From a virus: 64,000 nt of DNA. Under the pieces are notes generated by a model. That model searched no databases and was not told the DNA's origin. It saw only the letters and a program-made list of their open reading frames with translations. Both the position numbers and the translations under genes were made by a program. Positions 7,173 through 15,000 of this stretch are shown one piece after another. Position 1 is the stretch's first letter. Each line of letters opens with the position of its first letter. The stretch lies in the IMG/VR virus record IMGVR_UViG_3300028800_000003, positions 1-64,000 of that record, one strand, 5' to 3'.

Positions 7173-7480
7173 GCCGCCTTCTTCTTCGGCTTCGCCTTGG
7201 TCTTGCGTTTTGTCTTGGCCTTCGCCTTGCCGATGCTGCGATTGAACGTAATCACCTCGCCGGTCTTGATGTCGCCGGCCTGGAGCGGGGCGCCATCAGG
7301 ATTCACAACTTTCACACCGTTGACGACCACCGGCCCGGTGTTGCTCGGCTTGCCCGTAAAGCGGATCACCTGACCAGAAGCCGGTGGGCGCGGCGGGCGC
7401 GGCGGGCGCGGCACGCAACGATGCTTGATGCCGACCAGGATCAGCAACGCATCGCAATGTTCGCAGCGTTCCTCGTTCAT
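7169..7480 (-). CDS. Hypothetical zinc-motif protein with basic tail, 103 aa
   Basis: The N terminus has CEHC and a further Cys 12 residues later (CEHCDALLILVGIKHRC), which could bind a metal. A Pro/Arg-rich linker and a beta-like middle follow, and the tail is almost entirely Lys/Ala (KAKTKRKTKAKPKKKAA), suggesting nucleic-acid binding. ATGA overlaps join it to both neighbours. Confidence 0.65.
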   Translation of the reverse strand: MNEERCEHCDALLILVGIKHRCVPRPPRPPRPPASGQVIRFTGKPSNTGPVVVNGVKVVNPDGAPLQAGDIKTGEVITFNRSIGKAKAKTKRKTKAKPKKKAA

Positions 7481-7749
7481 GCGGCCTCCCGCGGCTTGCG
7501 TTTGCTGTCGTGCTCCGGTCCTGTGATAACGATCGCGCGGCGCTCGATACGTTGATTGAGCACGCGCTCGACTTCGGCGAGATACTTATCCACGGCGCGG
7601 TCTGCCCGGCGCCACAGGACCGGACGTTGATGCGGCGCCAGATGAAATGGATTGTCGCGCGCAAATTCAATCAATCGATTGGCGTTGCGCCACAGCACGC
7701 GCAGCGTCTCGATCTCCAGTCGCATGACCTCGCGTTGCAACGGTGTCAT
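7477..7749 (-). CDS. Hypothetical protein, 90 aa
   Basis: The start at 7749 (MTPLQREVMRLEIETLRVLW...) follows AAGGA and overlaps the upstream stop. The protein is predicted to be helical and basic. Function unknown. Confidence 0.65.
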   Translation of the reverse strand: MTPLQREVMRLEIETLRVLWRNANRLIEFARDNPFHLAPHQRPVLWRRADRAVDKYLAEVERVLNQRIERRAIVITGPEHDSKRKPREAA

Positions 7750-8009
7750 GCTGCTTCCTTTCCGCCGCGGCCGGCAACGCGCCCGTCCCCGATCTTGTCG
7801 TTGGTGCCGAGATAGGCGCCATTGTGAATCGGCCAGATCATGCCGACGTTGGCGGCCTCGACCATGATCACCGGGTCGCCGAACATGGTGCCGCAGAAAT
7901 AACCGCGCGGCAGTGCGCCAAGACGCAACGCCAGGACGCGCGAGCATTTCAGATGCAGCGGCTCTGGCGGATCGCTCGCTTCAATCACCTTGATCGGAAT
8001 GCGCGTCAT
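7746..8009 (-). CDS. Hypothetical protein, 87 aa
   Basis: The start at 8009 (MTRIPIKVIEASDPPEP...) is set by the ATGA overlap with the tiny membrane gene upstream. The central part 'FGDPVIMVEAANVGMIWPI' is hydrophobic but looks like a folded beta core rather than a membrane segment. Function unknown. Confidence 0.6.
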   Translation of the reverse strand: MTRIPIKVIEASDPPEPLHLKCSRVLALRLGALPRGYFCGTMFGDPVIMVEAANVGMIWPIHNGAYLGTNDKIGDGRVAGRGGKEAA

Positions 8010-8089
8010 CGCACCAGCCAGCCGACGATGGTGCCAATGATGAACAGCGATGATCCGGCGATGTAGAAGATGCCTGGTAGATAGTGCAT
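8006..8089 (-). CDS. Single-pass membrane microprotein, 27 aa
   Basis: MHYLPGIFYIAGSSLFIIGT and seven further residues form one hydrophobic helix. It is linked by overlapping stop/start codons to the genes on both sides, which is the main support. Function unknown. Confidence 0.5.
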   Translation of the reverse strand: MHYLPGIFYIAGSSLFIIGTIVGWLVR

Positions 8090-8400
8090 CACGGCTCCAC
8101 ATCCTCGCCAAACATTTCCTGGACGCGCGGGAAGCCATTGCACGGATGATGATCGATCAAACAACGACCTGGCCGCACGCAGACCTTGTTATGCGGCCAC
8201 GGGTTATCGCCATCGGTGGCGACGGCGCCATTGTCCGCGTACATGCGCATCGCTTCGTCGCTCCATCCAGGAGGCGCGATGTCGTCCATTAGCTTGCGGC
8301 GACGATTGGCGCTATGAACCAGCAAATACGAGCTGATCAAACAGACGATTGCACCGCCCGAGACGGCGCCGACGACAAACGCTCCATAATCGCCGATCAT
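8089..8400 (-). CDS. Hypothetical membrane-anchored protein, 103 aa
   Basis: Residues about 8-28 (FVVGAVSGGAIVCLISSYLL) form a membrane anchor, followed by a soluble tail with several Cys and His residues. The stop overlaps the microprotein start at 8089. Function unknown. Confidence 0.65.
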   Translation of the reverse strand: MIGDYGAFVVGAVSGGAIVCLISSYLLVHSANRRRKLMDDIAPPGWSDEAMRMYADNGAVATDGDNPWPHNKVCVRPGRCLIDHHPCNGFPRVQEMFGEDVEP

Positions 8401-8933
8401 AGCCGCCCCGCCAGTTCATCGATGGCGCCGGGACGATAAAATTCACCGAAGGTTTTCTTGGCAGCTATATCGTATGCGTCTCCGGCCTCGTTTACGTCGT
8501 CAAAGTATCCGAGAAAGCGTAGCTTTCCATCATGCCGCAACTGTGCGACCCATTTTCGCTTTTCCTTGTGCCAGGAGACACCCTTCCGACCAGATTTATT
8601 GTGCTTCCGCAGACGGGCATTGGCCATGTTCTGACTTTTGGTGGCCGGCCGAAGATTCTTCCAGCTAATGTCGCTTTTGTTGGTATTTTCGTGATCAACA
8701 TCACCTATCGGCCACTCACCGGTCATGTAAAAGACGGCGAGACGATGTGCGAGATACACGCGCCCATCGACCTCTATGCGCCAATAACCATCTGGATTCA
8801 GATAGCCCGCACGACTGCCGGTCAGCTTACCGCCGCGCGAAACACGCCACGTCCATTGGCCTGTGATCGCGTCATAGGCGAGCAACGAACGGAGCCGATC
8901 CAATGTCAGATCAGAGGCGTGATGCGAGTTCAT
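8397..8933 (-). CDS. HNH endonuclease with AP2 DNA-binding domain
   Basis: The 178-residue protein has an HNH_3-type core ('YLAHRLAVFYMTGEWP', then 'DVDHENTNKSDISWKNLRPA') and a C-terminal AP2 domain ('SGRKGVSWHKEKRKWVAQL', 'LGYFDDVNEAGDAYDIAAKK'). This is the usual architecture of free-standing homing endonucleases in phages. The start at 8933 follows GGAGGG and lies inside the 3' end of the gene upstream. Its last residues (DELAGRL) resemble the last residues of that gene (DELASRL), as if the insertion rebuilt the original gene end. Confidence 0.9.
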   Translation of the reverse strand: MNSHHASDLTLDRLRSLLAYDAITGQWTWRVSRGGKLTGSRAGYLNPDGYWRIEVDGRVYLAHRLAVFYMTGEWPIGDVDHENTNKSDISWKNLRPATKSQNMANARLRKHNKSGRKGVSWHKEKRKWVAQLRHDGKLRFLGYFDDVNEAGDAYDIAAKKTFGEFYRPGAIDELAGRL

Positions 8934-9483
8934 CAAGACACCCTCCGTAGTAGTCATCCCAGTTACGACACAGGCTGCCGTCTGGTTGCTGAACGGCAGG
9001 CAAACCGCCGTCTTTCAGCACCTCGCGCAACACGTTGCGAATGAACAAGCCGGTGCCGAAATGAAAGCAATACTGATCAGAGCCGATGCGAATGCCGTCG
9101 GCCTTCTGTTGCTTCCACTTCGCCGATGTCTCCGGCCAATCGACCGCCTTCGACAGCACCTCTTGCAGGTGATCGAGGCATTGCTTGCGAATCGATCCAG
9201 GCAGACGATGCCAGTTATTGATGCACCAGCGATCGAGGTCGCTCACCGGCTCAGGCTTATGCGACGCGATGATGGCCTCGATGTCGGCCGCCGAGCTTGG
9301 AAACTCCTCTGGTTCCGGTTTCTCTGGCGCCGCAATGGTGCGCACCCACTTGATGCGCTTCATGTCAACGTGACGCATGGCGCGCTGCATCGTTCCCAGA
9401 CCATATGCCAGGCCACACCCGGCGATGATCAGACCAACCGCGAGCAACAAATCGTCACGCTGCGGATGCAAAAGCAGACTCAT
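8911..9483 (-). CDS. Hypothetical membrane-anchored protein, 190 aa
   Basis: A membrane segment at about residues 13-31 (LAVGLIIAGCGLAYGLG) is followed by a 150-residue soluble domain with the pattern 'DRWCINNWHRLPGSIR' and 'DYYGGCLDELASRL' at the end. The homing-endonuclease gene begins 22 bases before its stop. No family recognised. Confidence 0.7.
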   Translation of the reverse strand: MSLLLHPQRDDLLLAVGLIIAGCGLAYGLGTMQRAMRHVDMKRIKWVRTIAAPEKPEPEEFPSSAADIEAIIASHKPEPVSDLDRWCINNWHRLPGSIRKQCLDHLQEVLSKAVDWPETSAKWKQQKADGIRIGSDQYCFHFGTGLFIRNVLREVLKDGGLPAVQQPDGSLCRNWDDYYGGCLDELASRL

Positions 9484-9784
9484 GACTCAATGCCTTTTTT
9501 GATGTGGTGGTAAACGGCTGCCAACCGTTCGCCTGGAGACGCTTCACGACATCGCGCACAGCTTCCCATTCGAGAAATGCGTAGGCGCAGACCAGCCGAA
9601 AATCTTCGCCGGCAGTAGACAGCCAGGCGCGGGCTCGATCGCGCTCCAGGATCGATTGCTTGCCGAGATTGTCAGTGGTCGCGTCGGTTATCTGCTGCGC
9701 CAATACCGCGCGCCAGAGACTGACCTCGCAACCACACCCAGTCGCCTCGATGTCAGCCGCAGCCTTCATTGTCGTCATCGTCAT
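9455..9784 (-). CDS. Hypothetical phage protein, 109 aa
   Basis: The middle ('EVSLWRAVLAQQITDA', 'RDRARAWLSTAGEDFRLVCAYA') follows the pattern of a common small phage protein found near packaging or structural genes; its function is unknown. It overlaps the next gene by 29 bases. Confidence 0.65.
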   Translation of the reverse strand: MTMTTMKAAADIEATGCGCEVSLWRAVLAQQITDATTDNLGKQSILERDRARAWLSTAGEDFRLVCAYAFLEWEAVRDVVKRLQANGWQPFTTTSKKALSHESAFASAA

Positions 9785-9809
9785 TTCCGCATCTCTCCGA
9801 TTTGAGGTG

Positions 9810-9947
9810 TCAGGGACGGCCTTGTCCGCGATACGCCTTCCAGTTTTTCCGCTTGTGCTTGCCCTTGGGCTTGTTATCGACGCCCTGCGAGGTGCGCTTG
9901 CAGACAGGGTCCTTGCGATAGACGGCGACGCCGATGGGCTTTGCCAT
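9810..9947 (-). CDS. Small very basic protein, 45 aa
   Basis: MAKPIGVAVYRKDPVCKRTS and 25 more residues, rich in Lys/Arg and glycine at the end, suggesting nucleic-acid binding. The gene has its own strong leader: ACCCCTGTCT, then CGGAG, then ATG (9951-9982 on the opposite strand). A nearly identical block is found in the candidate small RNA at 24335-24366, so this mRNA is its best-matching putative target. Confidence 0.65.
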   Translation of the reverse strand: MAKPIGVAVYRKDPVCKRTSQGVDNKPKGKHKRKNWKAYRGQGRP

Positions 9948-9948
9948 G

Positions 9949-9990
9949 GTGCTTTTTTGCTCCGTGTGTGAGAGACAGGGGTCTTGGTTT
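9949..9990 (-). promoter_or_regulatory. ACCCCTGTCT/GGAG leader of the 45-aa basic protein
   Basis: Read on the minus strand, the leader has ACAACAAAAAACCAA, then ACCCCTGTCT, then ACGGAGCAAAA and the start codon. The same order and much of the same sequence occur before the gene at 10418-10657. It is one of about ten copies of the motif in the window. Confidence 0.6.
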
Positions 9991-9998
9991 TTTGTTGT

Positions 9999-10421
9999 TT
10001 AGTAGGAAGAAAGAGCGTCGAACCGGTCAGGCGACCGCTCGAAGCGCATTTTCGTTTTCAATCCGATCTTGTCGGATGTCTCGTTGAACTTGCGACGGAC
10101 ATACTCGCCAGCATCCAGCCCGAGCCGGTTGAATTGCTTGGCCGCGCAGATGATCACGTCGGCCAGTTCCAGACCGGCGGCGTCCTTGGTGGCGCGGCTG
10201 CCGGGTAGACCGTAGGCCTCGCGTTCCAGCTTCTTGATCGTGTTGCAGACCTTGACCGTCTTGCCCAACTCGACAAGACCATCAAGAGCCTCGATCGCCT
10301 CGGCAATCTCGCCGGCCAATTCGTTGGAGTGGTATGACTGCGGCAACTCAACGCCAGCCTTGTCATCCCACTCCTTCTTGCGCTCGACCAGGGCGCGATC
10401 CAGCGCCTCGAACGTGGTCAC
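9999..10421 (-). CDS. MazG-like nucleotide pyrophosphohydrolase
   Basis: The 140-residue helical protein shows the all-alpha NTP pyrophosphatase pattern: 'SNELAGEIAEAIEALDGL' and later 'LELADVIICAAKQFNRLGLD', which supply the acidic metal-binding residues. Such enzymes hydrolyse NTPs or dNTPs to monophosphates; phage versions are thought to clean nucleotide pools or lower alarmones. Translation starts at GTG 10421, overlapping the upstream stop as GTGA. Confidence 0.8.
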   Translation of the reverse strand: MTTFEALDRALVERKKEWDDKAGVELPQSYHSNELAGEIAEAIEALDGLVELGKTVKVCNTIKKLEREAYGLPGSRATKDAAGLELADVIICAAKQFNRLGLDAGEYVRRKFNETSDKIGLKTKMRFERSPDRFDALSSY

Positions 10422-10657
10422 GAAATCAACTCGGCGAACTTGCCGGCAATGCGCTCAGCGCGCTCGGCGTGTGCGCGTGATTCACGACAGGCCTTGTCAT
10501 GGCACGCAGCGGCATAGCTGTGGCGCGCCGCCTTGCCCTTCTGGCGATCGGCCAGGTCGCGCAGGTGATCGATCACCTTGGAATGCTTATCCAACAGCGC
10601 GTCGACGCTGTGACGCCCCAGAAGGCGGTAGAACAATTCAACGAGTCGGTAGTGCAT
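10418..10657 (-). CDS. Hypothetical protein, 79 aa
   Basis: A helical, His- and Arg-rich protein (MHYRLVELFYRLLGRHSVDA...) with no recognised family. It is the first gene after a leader with ACCCCTGTCT and ACGGAGCAAA (10661-10686) and is coupled to the MazG-like gene. Confidence 0.65.
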   Translation of the reverse strand: MHYRLVELFYRLLGRHSVDALLDKHSKVIDHLRDLADRQKGKAARHSYAAACHDKACRESRAHAERAERIAGKFAELIS

Positions 10658-10700
10658 CGTATTTGCTCCGTTAGACAGACAGGGGTGGATTGGTTTTTTG
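10658..10700 (-). promoter_or_regulatory. ACCCCTGTCT/GGAG leader of the MazG operon
   Basis: On the minus strand this reads ACAACAAAAAACCAATCC, then ACCCCTGTCT, then ACGGAGCAAA before the ATG at 10657. It is a near copy of the leader at 9949-9990. Confidence 0.6.
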
Positions 10701-10712
10701 TTGTCGGTTTGT

Positions 10713-11276
10713 TCAGTCGTCGTTGTCGAATTCGGCGACGATGAACTGATGATGCGGATCGTCGAAGGCGAGCGGCAGCAGCCATTTCAGATTGCGAATG
10801 CAGTCGCGTCGCAGTCCGATTTCAGACAGATGCACCGTCGCAAATTCCTCGCCGACATCGTTGAAGCCGGAGTCGCGCGGCAGGTGATTGCATTCCGCGG
10901 CATAGCAATCGATCAGGCTGCGCGACGATGTCATCTGCGCAAAGTAGCGCCACGGCAGCATCTTGCCGTCGCCGACCTCCTCTGCCCACTCGCGGTGCAT
11001 CGCCGCCATCGGTGTTTCGTTCGGCTCAATCTTGCCGCCGATGCCGTTGAGCAGGCCGCGCTGCCACGTCGGCTTATTCTTGCGCACCAGGAGCACGCGC
11101 TCGCTCGGACGCTCCAGAAGAAAGCCGATGACGTATTGGGTTGCCTTGCTCGGCTCGCCTAGCGCGCGAAATTGCTCGACGCTCAGGACGTTGGGCGGGC
11201 CGCAATCTGTCGCGCCGACAATGCCGGCGACGACAGGGGCGCGGCGCTGCCGCCGCGCTGTAGCTGTGCGGGCCAC
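10713..11276 (-). CDS. Nudix hydrolase
   Basis: The 187-residue protein has a complete Nudix box, GGKIEPNETPMAAMHREWAE followed by EVG, around residues 78-100, embedded in the usual alpha/beta fold ('TQYVIGFLLE', 'VLLVRKNKP'). Nudix enzymes hydrolyse nucleoside diphosphates linked to another group; the exact substrate cannot be read from the sequence. The start is a GTG three bases after the gene upstream. With MazG it forms a nucleotide-cleaning pair. Confidence 0.9.
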   Translation of the reverse strand: MARTATARRQRRAPVVAGIVGATDCGPPNVLSVEQFRALGEPSKATQYVIGFLLERPSERVLLVRKNKPTWQRGLLNGIGGKIEPNETPMAAMHREWAEEVGDGKMLPWRYFAQMTSSRSLIDCYAAECNHLPRDSGFNDVGEEFATVHLSEIGLRRDCIRNLKWLLPLAFDDPHHQFIVAEFDNDD

Positions 11277-11279
11277 GAC

Positions 11280-12317
11280 TCAGACCCCGAATGCGAACTT
11301 GCCGGGCTTCGGCGTAATCTCGATCGCCAGCCAGCCGGCCGGGACGATCGTACCGTCGCCTTCCGCGTCCGCGAGACAGTGGTTGCCGTCGGCGTCCTCG
11401 AAATAAAACTGCGGGCTATCGATGGTGACGGTCTCGTCGTCGCCGGTCTCGCTGGCATAGACATAGGTCCGCATCGCCTCGTGGCTGATGTCGGTCGCGA
11501 TTTGCTCGGCCCATTGCGGAACGGTCAGCGATACGACGTTGCCATCTTCGCTTGCGTCTTCGACGTGAACGTCGGCGGGGCTCGACTGCTGCTGCTGCGG
11601 AATGTCGCCAGCAGCTTCCTCGATTTCTCCGTTACCGTCATCTGCGGCTCGATCAACGCCGAAATAATAAGCCATCGCGTCGGTCTGATCGTTCGGCGCC
11701 GGGGCGCGCTTTGCAGCCTCGGCACGATCGGCCAGGTCCCGCAAGAATTTGTCAGGCTCGAAATTGAAGATGAAGCCCGGCAATTCGCGATTGACCGCCC
11801 CGCGCGCCTCGTCGGCCGCGACGGTCTTCGCCGCGCCAGCGATCAGCGATTCGTCTGCCGGCGCTGTCTGATTCGCCTTGCGGCCGATGATCACCGCGTC
11901 ATAGGCGACCTTGATGACGACAGACAGCGGCGCGTCGTGATCCTGCTGGCGTCCAAGCAAATAATGCTCGATCAGCTCGCACATCTCGGGAAGCGTGAAC
12001 GTCGAAAGGTCCAGGGCGACGCCAGTCTGCGACGCCAACGCCCGCACGTATTCAAACTTGGTGGCATCCAAGCCGACAAGGTCGGCGCTGCGGCACAATT
12101 CGTCTTGCGTCAATCGCACCGCTTCCTCTCCAGATACGCCGCCCATCAATTTCTTGTCGGCGTTGGTCCGCGCGACGGCTTCGCGCATCAGTACGAAAAT
12201 GTCCTTGCCAGGAAGACGGTCGCGCAGCGACTCGAAATGCGCGCCGAATGTTGCCGCGTCGAGCGGATGAATTGCGAGTGCGGGAAAGGATTCTGCGGGC
12301 TGCGTTGCGCTCGACAT
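11280..12317 (-). CDS. Hypothetical protein, 345 aa
   Basis: First gene of the leftward operon. Residues 1-170 are helical with 'DLSTFTLPEMCELIEHYLLG'; the second half is acidic, with a Gln/Asp-rich linker and a C-terminal beta-like domain ending in 'GWLAIEITPKPGKFAFGV'. It does not match any family I recognise. Its position at the head of the operon points to an early or control function, but this is only inference. Confidence 0.75.
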   Translation of the reverse strand: MSSATQPAESFPALAIHPLDAATFGAHFESLRDRLPGKDIFVLMREAVARTNADKKLMGGVSGEEAVRLTQDELCRSADLVGLDATKFEYVRALASQTGVALDLSTFTLPEMCELIEHYLLGRQQDHDAPLSVVIKVAYDAVIIGRKANQTAPADESLIAGAAKTVAADEARGAVNRELPGFIFNFEPDKFLRDLADRAEAAKRAPAPNDQTDAMAYYFGVDRAADDGNGEIEEAAGDIPQQQQSSPADVHVEDASEDGNVVSLTVPQWAEQIATDISHEAMRTYVYASETGDDETVTIDSPQFYFEDADGNHCLADAEGDGTIVPAGWLAIEITPKPGKFAFGV

Positions 12318-12672
12318 GATCGAATTGGCTCCGGGTATGTGAGGATCGATGGGGCTTGGAACGCGAAACGTCTTAACGCGTTTCCGTGTATAGCCGCATA
12401 CCGCGAGTTGCCGAACGTCGTCAAGCGAATGTTTGCGGAATTCCGGAAAGTCCGGAAAATCCCGAAAAACCGTTATTTTTCAATAGGTTAACTGGACCGA
12501 AATTCGCCTTATCCCTCAATGACTTAGCCCGATGCCCCTGCGACAGCCTGTCGCACATAGACGCGGGTATTACCCTTGCATACCCTCATGCCCTAGTTTA
12601 CATATGAACTATAAGAAACGTCGAAACGAGAAACGAAACACCCCTGTCTCAAAACAAACCCGGAGATTTGGA
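12318..12672. promoter_or_regulatory. Divergent control region between leftward and rightward operons
   Basis: No gene is seen in these 355 bases. Leftward, a -35 TTGACG (12419-12424) and a weak -10 (TATGCG, 12395-12400) precede the gene at 12317. Rightward, TTGCAT (12576-12581) and TACATA (12599-12604) are 17 bases apart. Just upstream of the rightward promoter is a perfect palindrome, TGCGACAGCCTGTCGCA (12539-12555), a likely operator. The rightward leader carries ACCCCTGTCT before the first gene. Confidence 0.6.
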
Positions 12673-12903
12673 ATGTCTCGCCATCGTAAATCCAAGCGTC
12701 ACGAGTCTTCCGCAGAGGTCCATGAGACCGACGCGTCAACCGCCCGCGACGCTATCGCGATCACTATCACTTTCGCCATCATCGGGGCAATCGTGATCTC
12801 GATCGAGTTCCTGCTGCACTCCGAAAGCAACACGATCTACCACGTTGCATCCGGCGTGCTCGCTGCTCCGATCCACTTGCTGATCCGCAAAGTTATTTGC
12901 TGA
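12673..12903 (+). CDS. Small two-helix membrane protein, 76 aa
   Basis: The start at 12673 (MSRHRKSKRHESSAEV...) follows CCCGGAG. A charged N terminus is followed by two hydrophobic segments (about 28-47 and 55-72). It is the first gene of the rightward operon. Function unknown. Confidence 0.7.
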   Translation: MSRHRKSKRHESSAEVHETDASTARDAIAITITFAIIGAIVISIEFLLHSESNTIYHVASGVLAAPIHLLIRKVIC

Positions 12904-12915
12904 TCCAAAAACAAA

Positions 12916-12938
12916 GGGGCCGGGAAAAACCCGGCCCC
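12916..12938 (+). terminator. GC-rich hairpin between small genes
   Basis: GGGGCCGGG and CCCGGCCCC form a perfect 9-bp stem with an AAAAA loop. No T-run follows, so it is more likely an mRNA-stabilising or attenuating hairpin than a classic terminator. Confidence 0.5.
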
Positions 12939-12965
12939 GCCCAAAACCCCGAAAGGACTCACACA

Positions 12966-13064
12966 ATGTTAATCGCTCTGATCTGCGCCTCCACTGTCTT
13001 CTATCTCGCCATTGCTGCACTTCGCAACGTCTGGGCTCCAGTGCTCGCTACGTACAACGATTAA
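12966..13064 (+). CDS. Membrane microprotein, 32 aa
   Basis: MLIALICASTVFYLAIAALR and 12 further residues: one hydrophobic helix. It is preceded by GAAAGGACTC, a ribosome-binding sequence repeated before the next two genes, which supports it as real. Confidence 0.55.
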   Translation: MLIALICASTVFYLAIAALRNVWAPVLATYND

Positions 13065-13081
13065 CGGAAAGGACTCGAACA

Positions 13082-13216
13082 ATGAGCGTCCAAGAGAAGC
13101 GCAACGTGCTCGCCCTCGCCCGTCACTATCGCAGGGAGACCGGACTGACAATTCGCGAATGCGTGCGAATGGCCGCCGAACACGAACACCCCTACGCCGG
13201 CCAATTCTGGAACTGA
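13082..13216 (+). CDS. Hypothetical protein, 44 aa
   Basis: A small basic protein (MSVQEKRNVLALARHYRRET...) with a possible helix-turn-helix-like segment 'GLTIRECVRMAAEH'. It has the same GAAAGGACTC ribosome-binding sequence as its neighbours. Function unknown. Confidence 0.6.
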   Translation: MSVQEKRNVLALARHYRRETGLTIRECVRMAAEHEHPYAGQFWN

Positions 13217-13246
13217 CTGCAACTCTAACAGAGAAAGGACTCAACA

Positions 13247-13369
13247 ATGACGATCCCCAACTATCTCGCGTGCGTGGCCCCCGTCGAAAAGGACCGCACT
13301 GCACTTAACGACCTCGTCGCGGAATATCTCGCCCACGGCGGGCAAATAAGAAAGGAAAATTCACGATGA
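13247..13369 (+). CDS. Hypothetical protein, 40 aa
   Basis: Short protein beginning MTIPNYLACVAPVEKDRTAL. Preceded by GAAAGGACTC and overlapping the next start as ATGA. Function unknown. Confidence 0.55.
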   Translation: MTIPNYLACVAPVEKDRTALNDLVAEYLAHGGQIRKENSR

Positions 13370-13572
13370 CAATCAACGGCCGCAACATCGACATTCCCGC
13401 CGACATGCAAGTCCGCGATGACGGAATGTTCGATTACATCGAATATCGCGGAATCGAGATTCGCATGTTCGACGAATCGAACGATTTTGCAGTGGCGCTC
13501 GATCGCGACTCCGATCGCGCTGTCATTGTCGCGACACTCGACGATGCGCGCAAGCTGATCGACTCCAAATGA
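13366..13572 (+). CDS. Hypothetical protein, 68 aa
   Basis: An acidic beta-rich protein (MTINGRNIDIPADMQVRDDG...) of unknown function in the rightward operon. The ATGA overlap with the gene upstream indicates coupling. Confidence 0.65.
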   Translation: MTINGRNIDIPADMQVRDDGMFDYIEYRGIEIRMFDESNDFAVALDRDSDRAVIVATLDDARKLIDSK

Positions 13573-13580
13573 CGCCAATC

Positions 13581-13639
13581 TATGTCGCGCGTGCGACGCG
13601 ACATAAGTGGGCGACAGACCCCTATCCGAGAGGACAACA
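13581..13639 (+). promoter_or_regulatory. Hairpin plus ACCCCTATC leader
   Basis: TATGTCGCG (13581-13589) and CGCGACATA (13597-13605) form a perfect 9-bp stem with a 7-base loop. It is followed by ACCCCTATC, then GAGAGGACAACA and the ATG at 13640. The same hairpin-motif-ribosome-site order is seen before several other genes. Confidence 0.6.
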
Positions 13640-14086
13640 ATGCAACTCTTAAAAAACCACACGACACCCGACAGCGCCTACGTGGTCGACGATTACCCCT
13701 ACGGCTTCCGTCTGCGCTGCAAAATTCGCTACTGGCTCGAATTCAAGGCCGGAAAGGGATTCCGCTTTGTCAGTCAGACGACGAACCCCAAGCGGGCTGG
13801 CGAGCACTGGAACAAGCCCAAGGCGTCGACTTACTGCCGCTTCGGCGGGGCGATGTTTCTCGACGATGACGGCCACGTTCAATGGGCCGGACTGACTGAA
13901 TACAGCACCGCTGCCGAGGCGCGCAAATTTCTCGACACGTATGGCGACGCGATCCCCGAGCCGGCCGCCGGACTGACAAGAAAATGGGTCGCAGCGAAAA
14001 CCGCCTACGAGGCGAACCGCAACAAGGAGGACGCGCTGCATGTCGGCGTCACAGAGGGCGTCAAAGCATTCGCGGAGGAGCAATGA
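13640..14086 (+). CDS. Conserved phage protein of unknown function, 148 aa
   Basis: The central block 'FRLRCKIRYWLEFKAGKGFR', then 'SQTTNPKRAGEHWNKPK', is a pattern I have seen in many phage and prophage proteins without a known function. The start at 13640 is set by the leader motif. The stop overlaps the next start (ATGA). Confidence 0.75.
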   Translation: MQLLKNHTTPDSAYVVDDYPYGFRLRCKIRYWLEFKAGKGFRFVSQTTNPKRAGEHWNKPKASTYCRFGGAMFLDDDGHVQWAGLTEYSTAAEARKFLDTYGDAIPEPAAGLTRKWVAAKTAYEANRNKEDALHVGVTEGVKAFAEEQ

Positions 14087-14307
14087 GAGTAAGCGACTGG
14101 CTCAAGTTCAAAGTCGGCCACGAGGTTTGGGATCAAGCTGATCCGCGTCACGTCGGCCGCATCGATCGAATTCACTGGGGACATACCGCCGACATCACCT
14201 GGAACGAGACCGGCTGGAAATCCCTTGGCGTTCCGATCGCCGATCTTCGACGACACGACAGACAAGGCCGCGTGATTCAACAGCGGCCGGAAAGGATCAA
14301 CGTATGA
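14083..14307 (+). CDS. Hypothetical protein, 74 aa
   Basis: 'WLKFKVGHEVWDQADPRHVG' and 'GHTADITWNETGW' look like a small SH3-like beta barrel of the type found in many phage early genes. It overlaps both neighbours by ATGA. Function unknown. Confidence 0.65.
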   Translation: MRVSDWLKFKVGHEVWDQADPRHVGRIDRIHWGHTADITWNETGWKSLGVPIADLRRHDRQGRVIQQRPERINV

Positions 14308-14567
14308 GTTACATCACACTGAACACAGAACTGACAGCCGAGGGCGTCGTCTGCCGCAATGATCAGCTCGGAAAGGTCGCGACCATCCAACGCGATCTGA
14401 AAGAGGACGAGTGGTACGTCATGCCCTACGCCTTCCCGCCCTATGAGCGGCAGGCGCGGTTCAAGAGCTACAAGGCCGCGGAATTCTACGCGCTCGCCCT
14501 CGCCTACGAAATGCACGAGGAGCGTGGCGACAAGGTTCTGCCGCCGACGAAGGGAGACACGCAATGA
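14304..14567 (+). CDS. Hypothetical protein, 87 aa
   Basis: MSYITLNTELTAEGVVCRND... with a C-terminal helix ('AAEFYALALAYEMHEERG'). ATGA overlaps on both sides. Function unknown. Confidence 0.65.
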   Translation: MSYITLNTELTAEGVVCRNDQLGKVATIQRDLKEDEWYVMPYAFPPYERQARFKSYKAAEFYALALAYEMHEERGDKVLPPTKGDTQ

Positions 14568-14704
14568 AGAAAATCTACACCGAGCACGCAAACGGCCGCG
14601 ACGAATTCTGGACATACGCCGACGGCGACCGCGTCTATCTGTCTGAGAATCAGGCGGTGCGCGAAATCACGCGCGGACGCGCAAATCTTGTGGAGGTTCA
14701 GTGA
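14564..14704 (+). CDS. Hypothetical protein, 46 aa
   Basis: MKKIYTEHANGRDEFWTYAD and 26 more residues. It starts in an ATGA overlap and ends overlapping the next start, as usual in this operon. Function unknown. Confidence 0.55.
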   Translation: MKKIYTEHANGRDEFWTYADGDRVYLSENQAVREITRGRANLVEVQ

Positions 14705-15000
14705 TGACGCTACGCCCCGAGCAAATCGCCGTCCGTGATGCTTGTCACGCAGCGTATGCGGCAGATGACGCGTATGAGAAAGCGCTCAAAGCCGCCGGCT
14801 ATAAATCGCGCTGGGATTGGTCTGCACCATTCGCGGTGCGCGACCTCGCGCTAAGCGACAATGACGCGACCGGACTGACACCGCTGCAAGCGGCCTATGT
14901 CGCAAAGGTCCGCGCCGATCGTGCGTCGCATCGAGCATGGGAAAGACTGCGAGAACGACCCGAAAATAACCGCATGGAACACTTGAATAACCGCGGTTAG
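14704..15000 (+). CDS. Hypothetical protein, 98 aa
   Basis: A helical protein (MTLRPEQIAVRDACHAAYAA...). Its last codons overlap the promoter and operator of the next transcript (14967-15012), so the operon probably ends here while a new transcription unit starts. Function unknown. Confidence 0.65.
   Translation: MTLRPEQIAVRDACHAAYAADDAYEKALKAAGYKSRWDWSAPFAVRDLALSDNDATGLTPLQAAYVAKVRADRASHRAWERLRERPENNRMEHLNNRG

Noticed and set aside
11172-12491. A 439-codon plus-strand open frame
   Set aside because: It is antisense to the 345-residue gene at 11280-12317, has no ribosome-binding site, and its translation is rich in Arg/Leu as expected from the opposite strand of a GC-rich gene.
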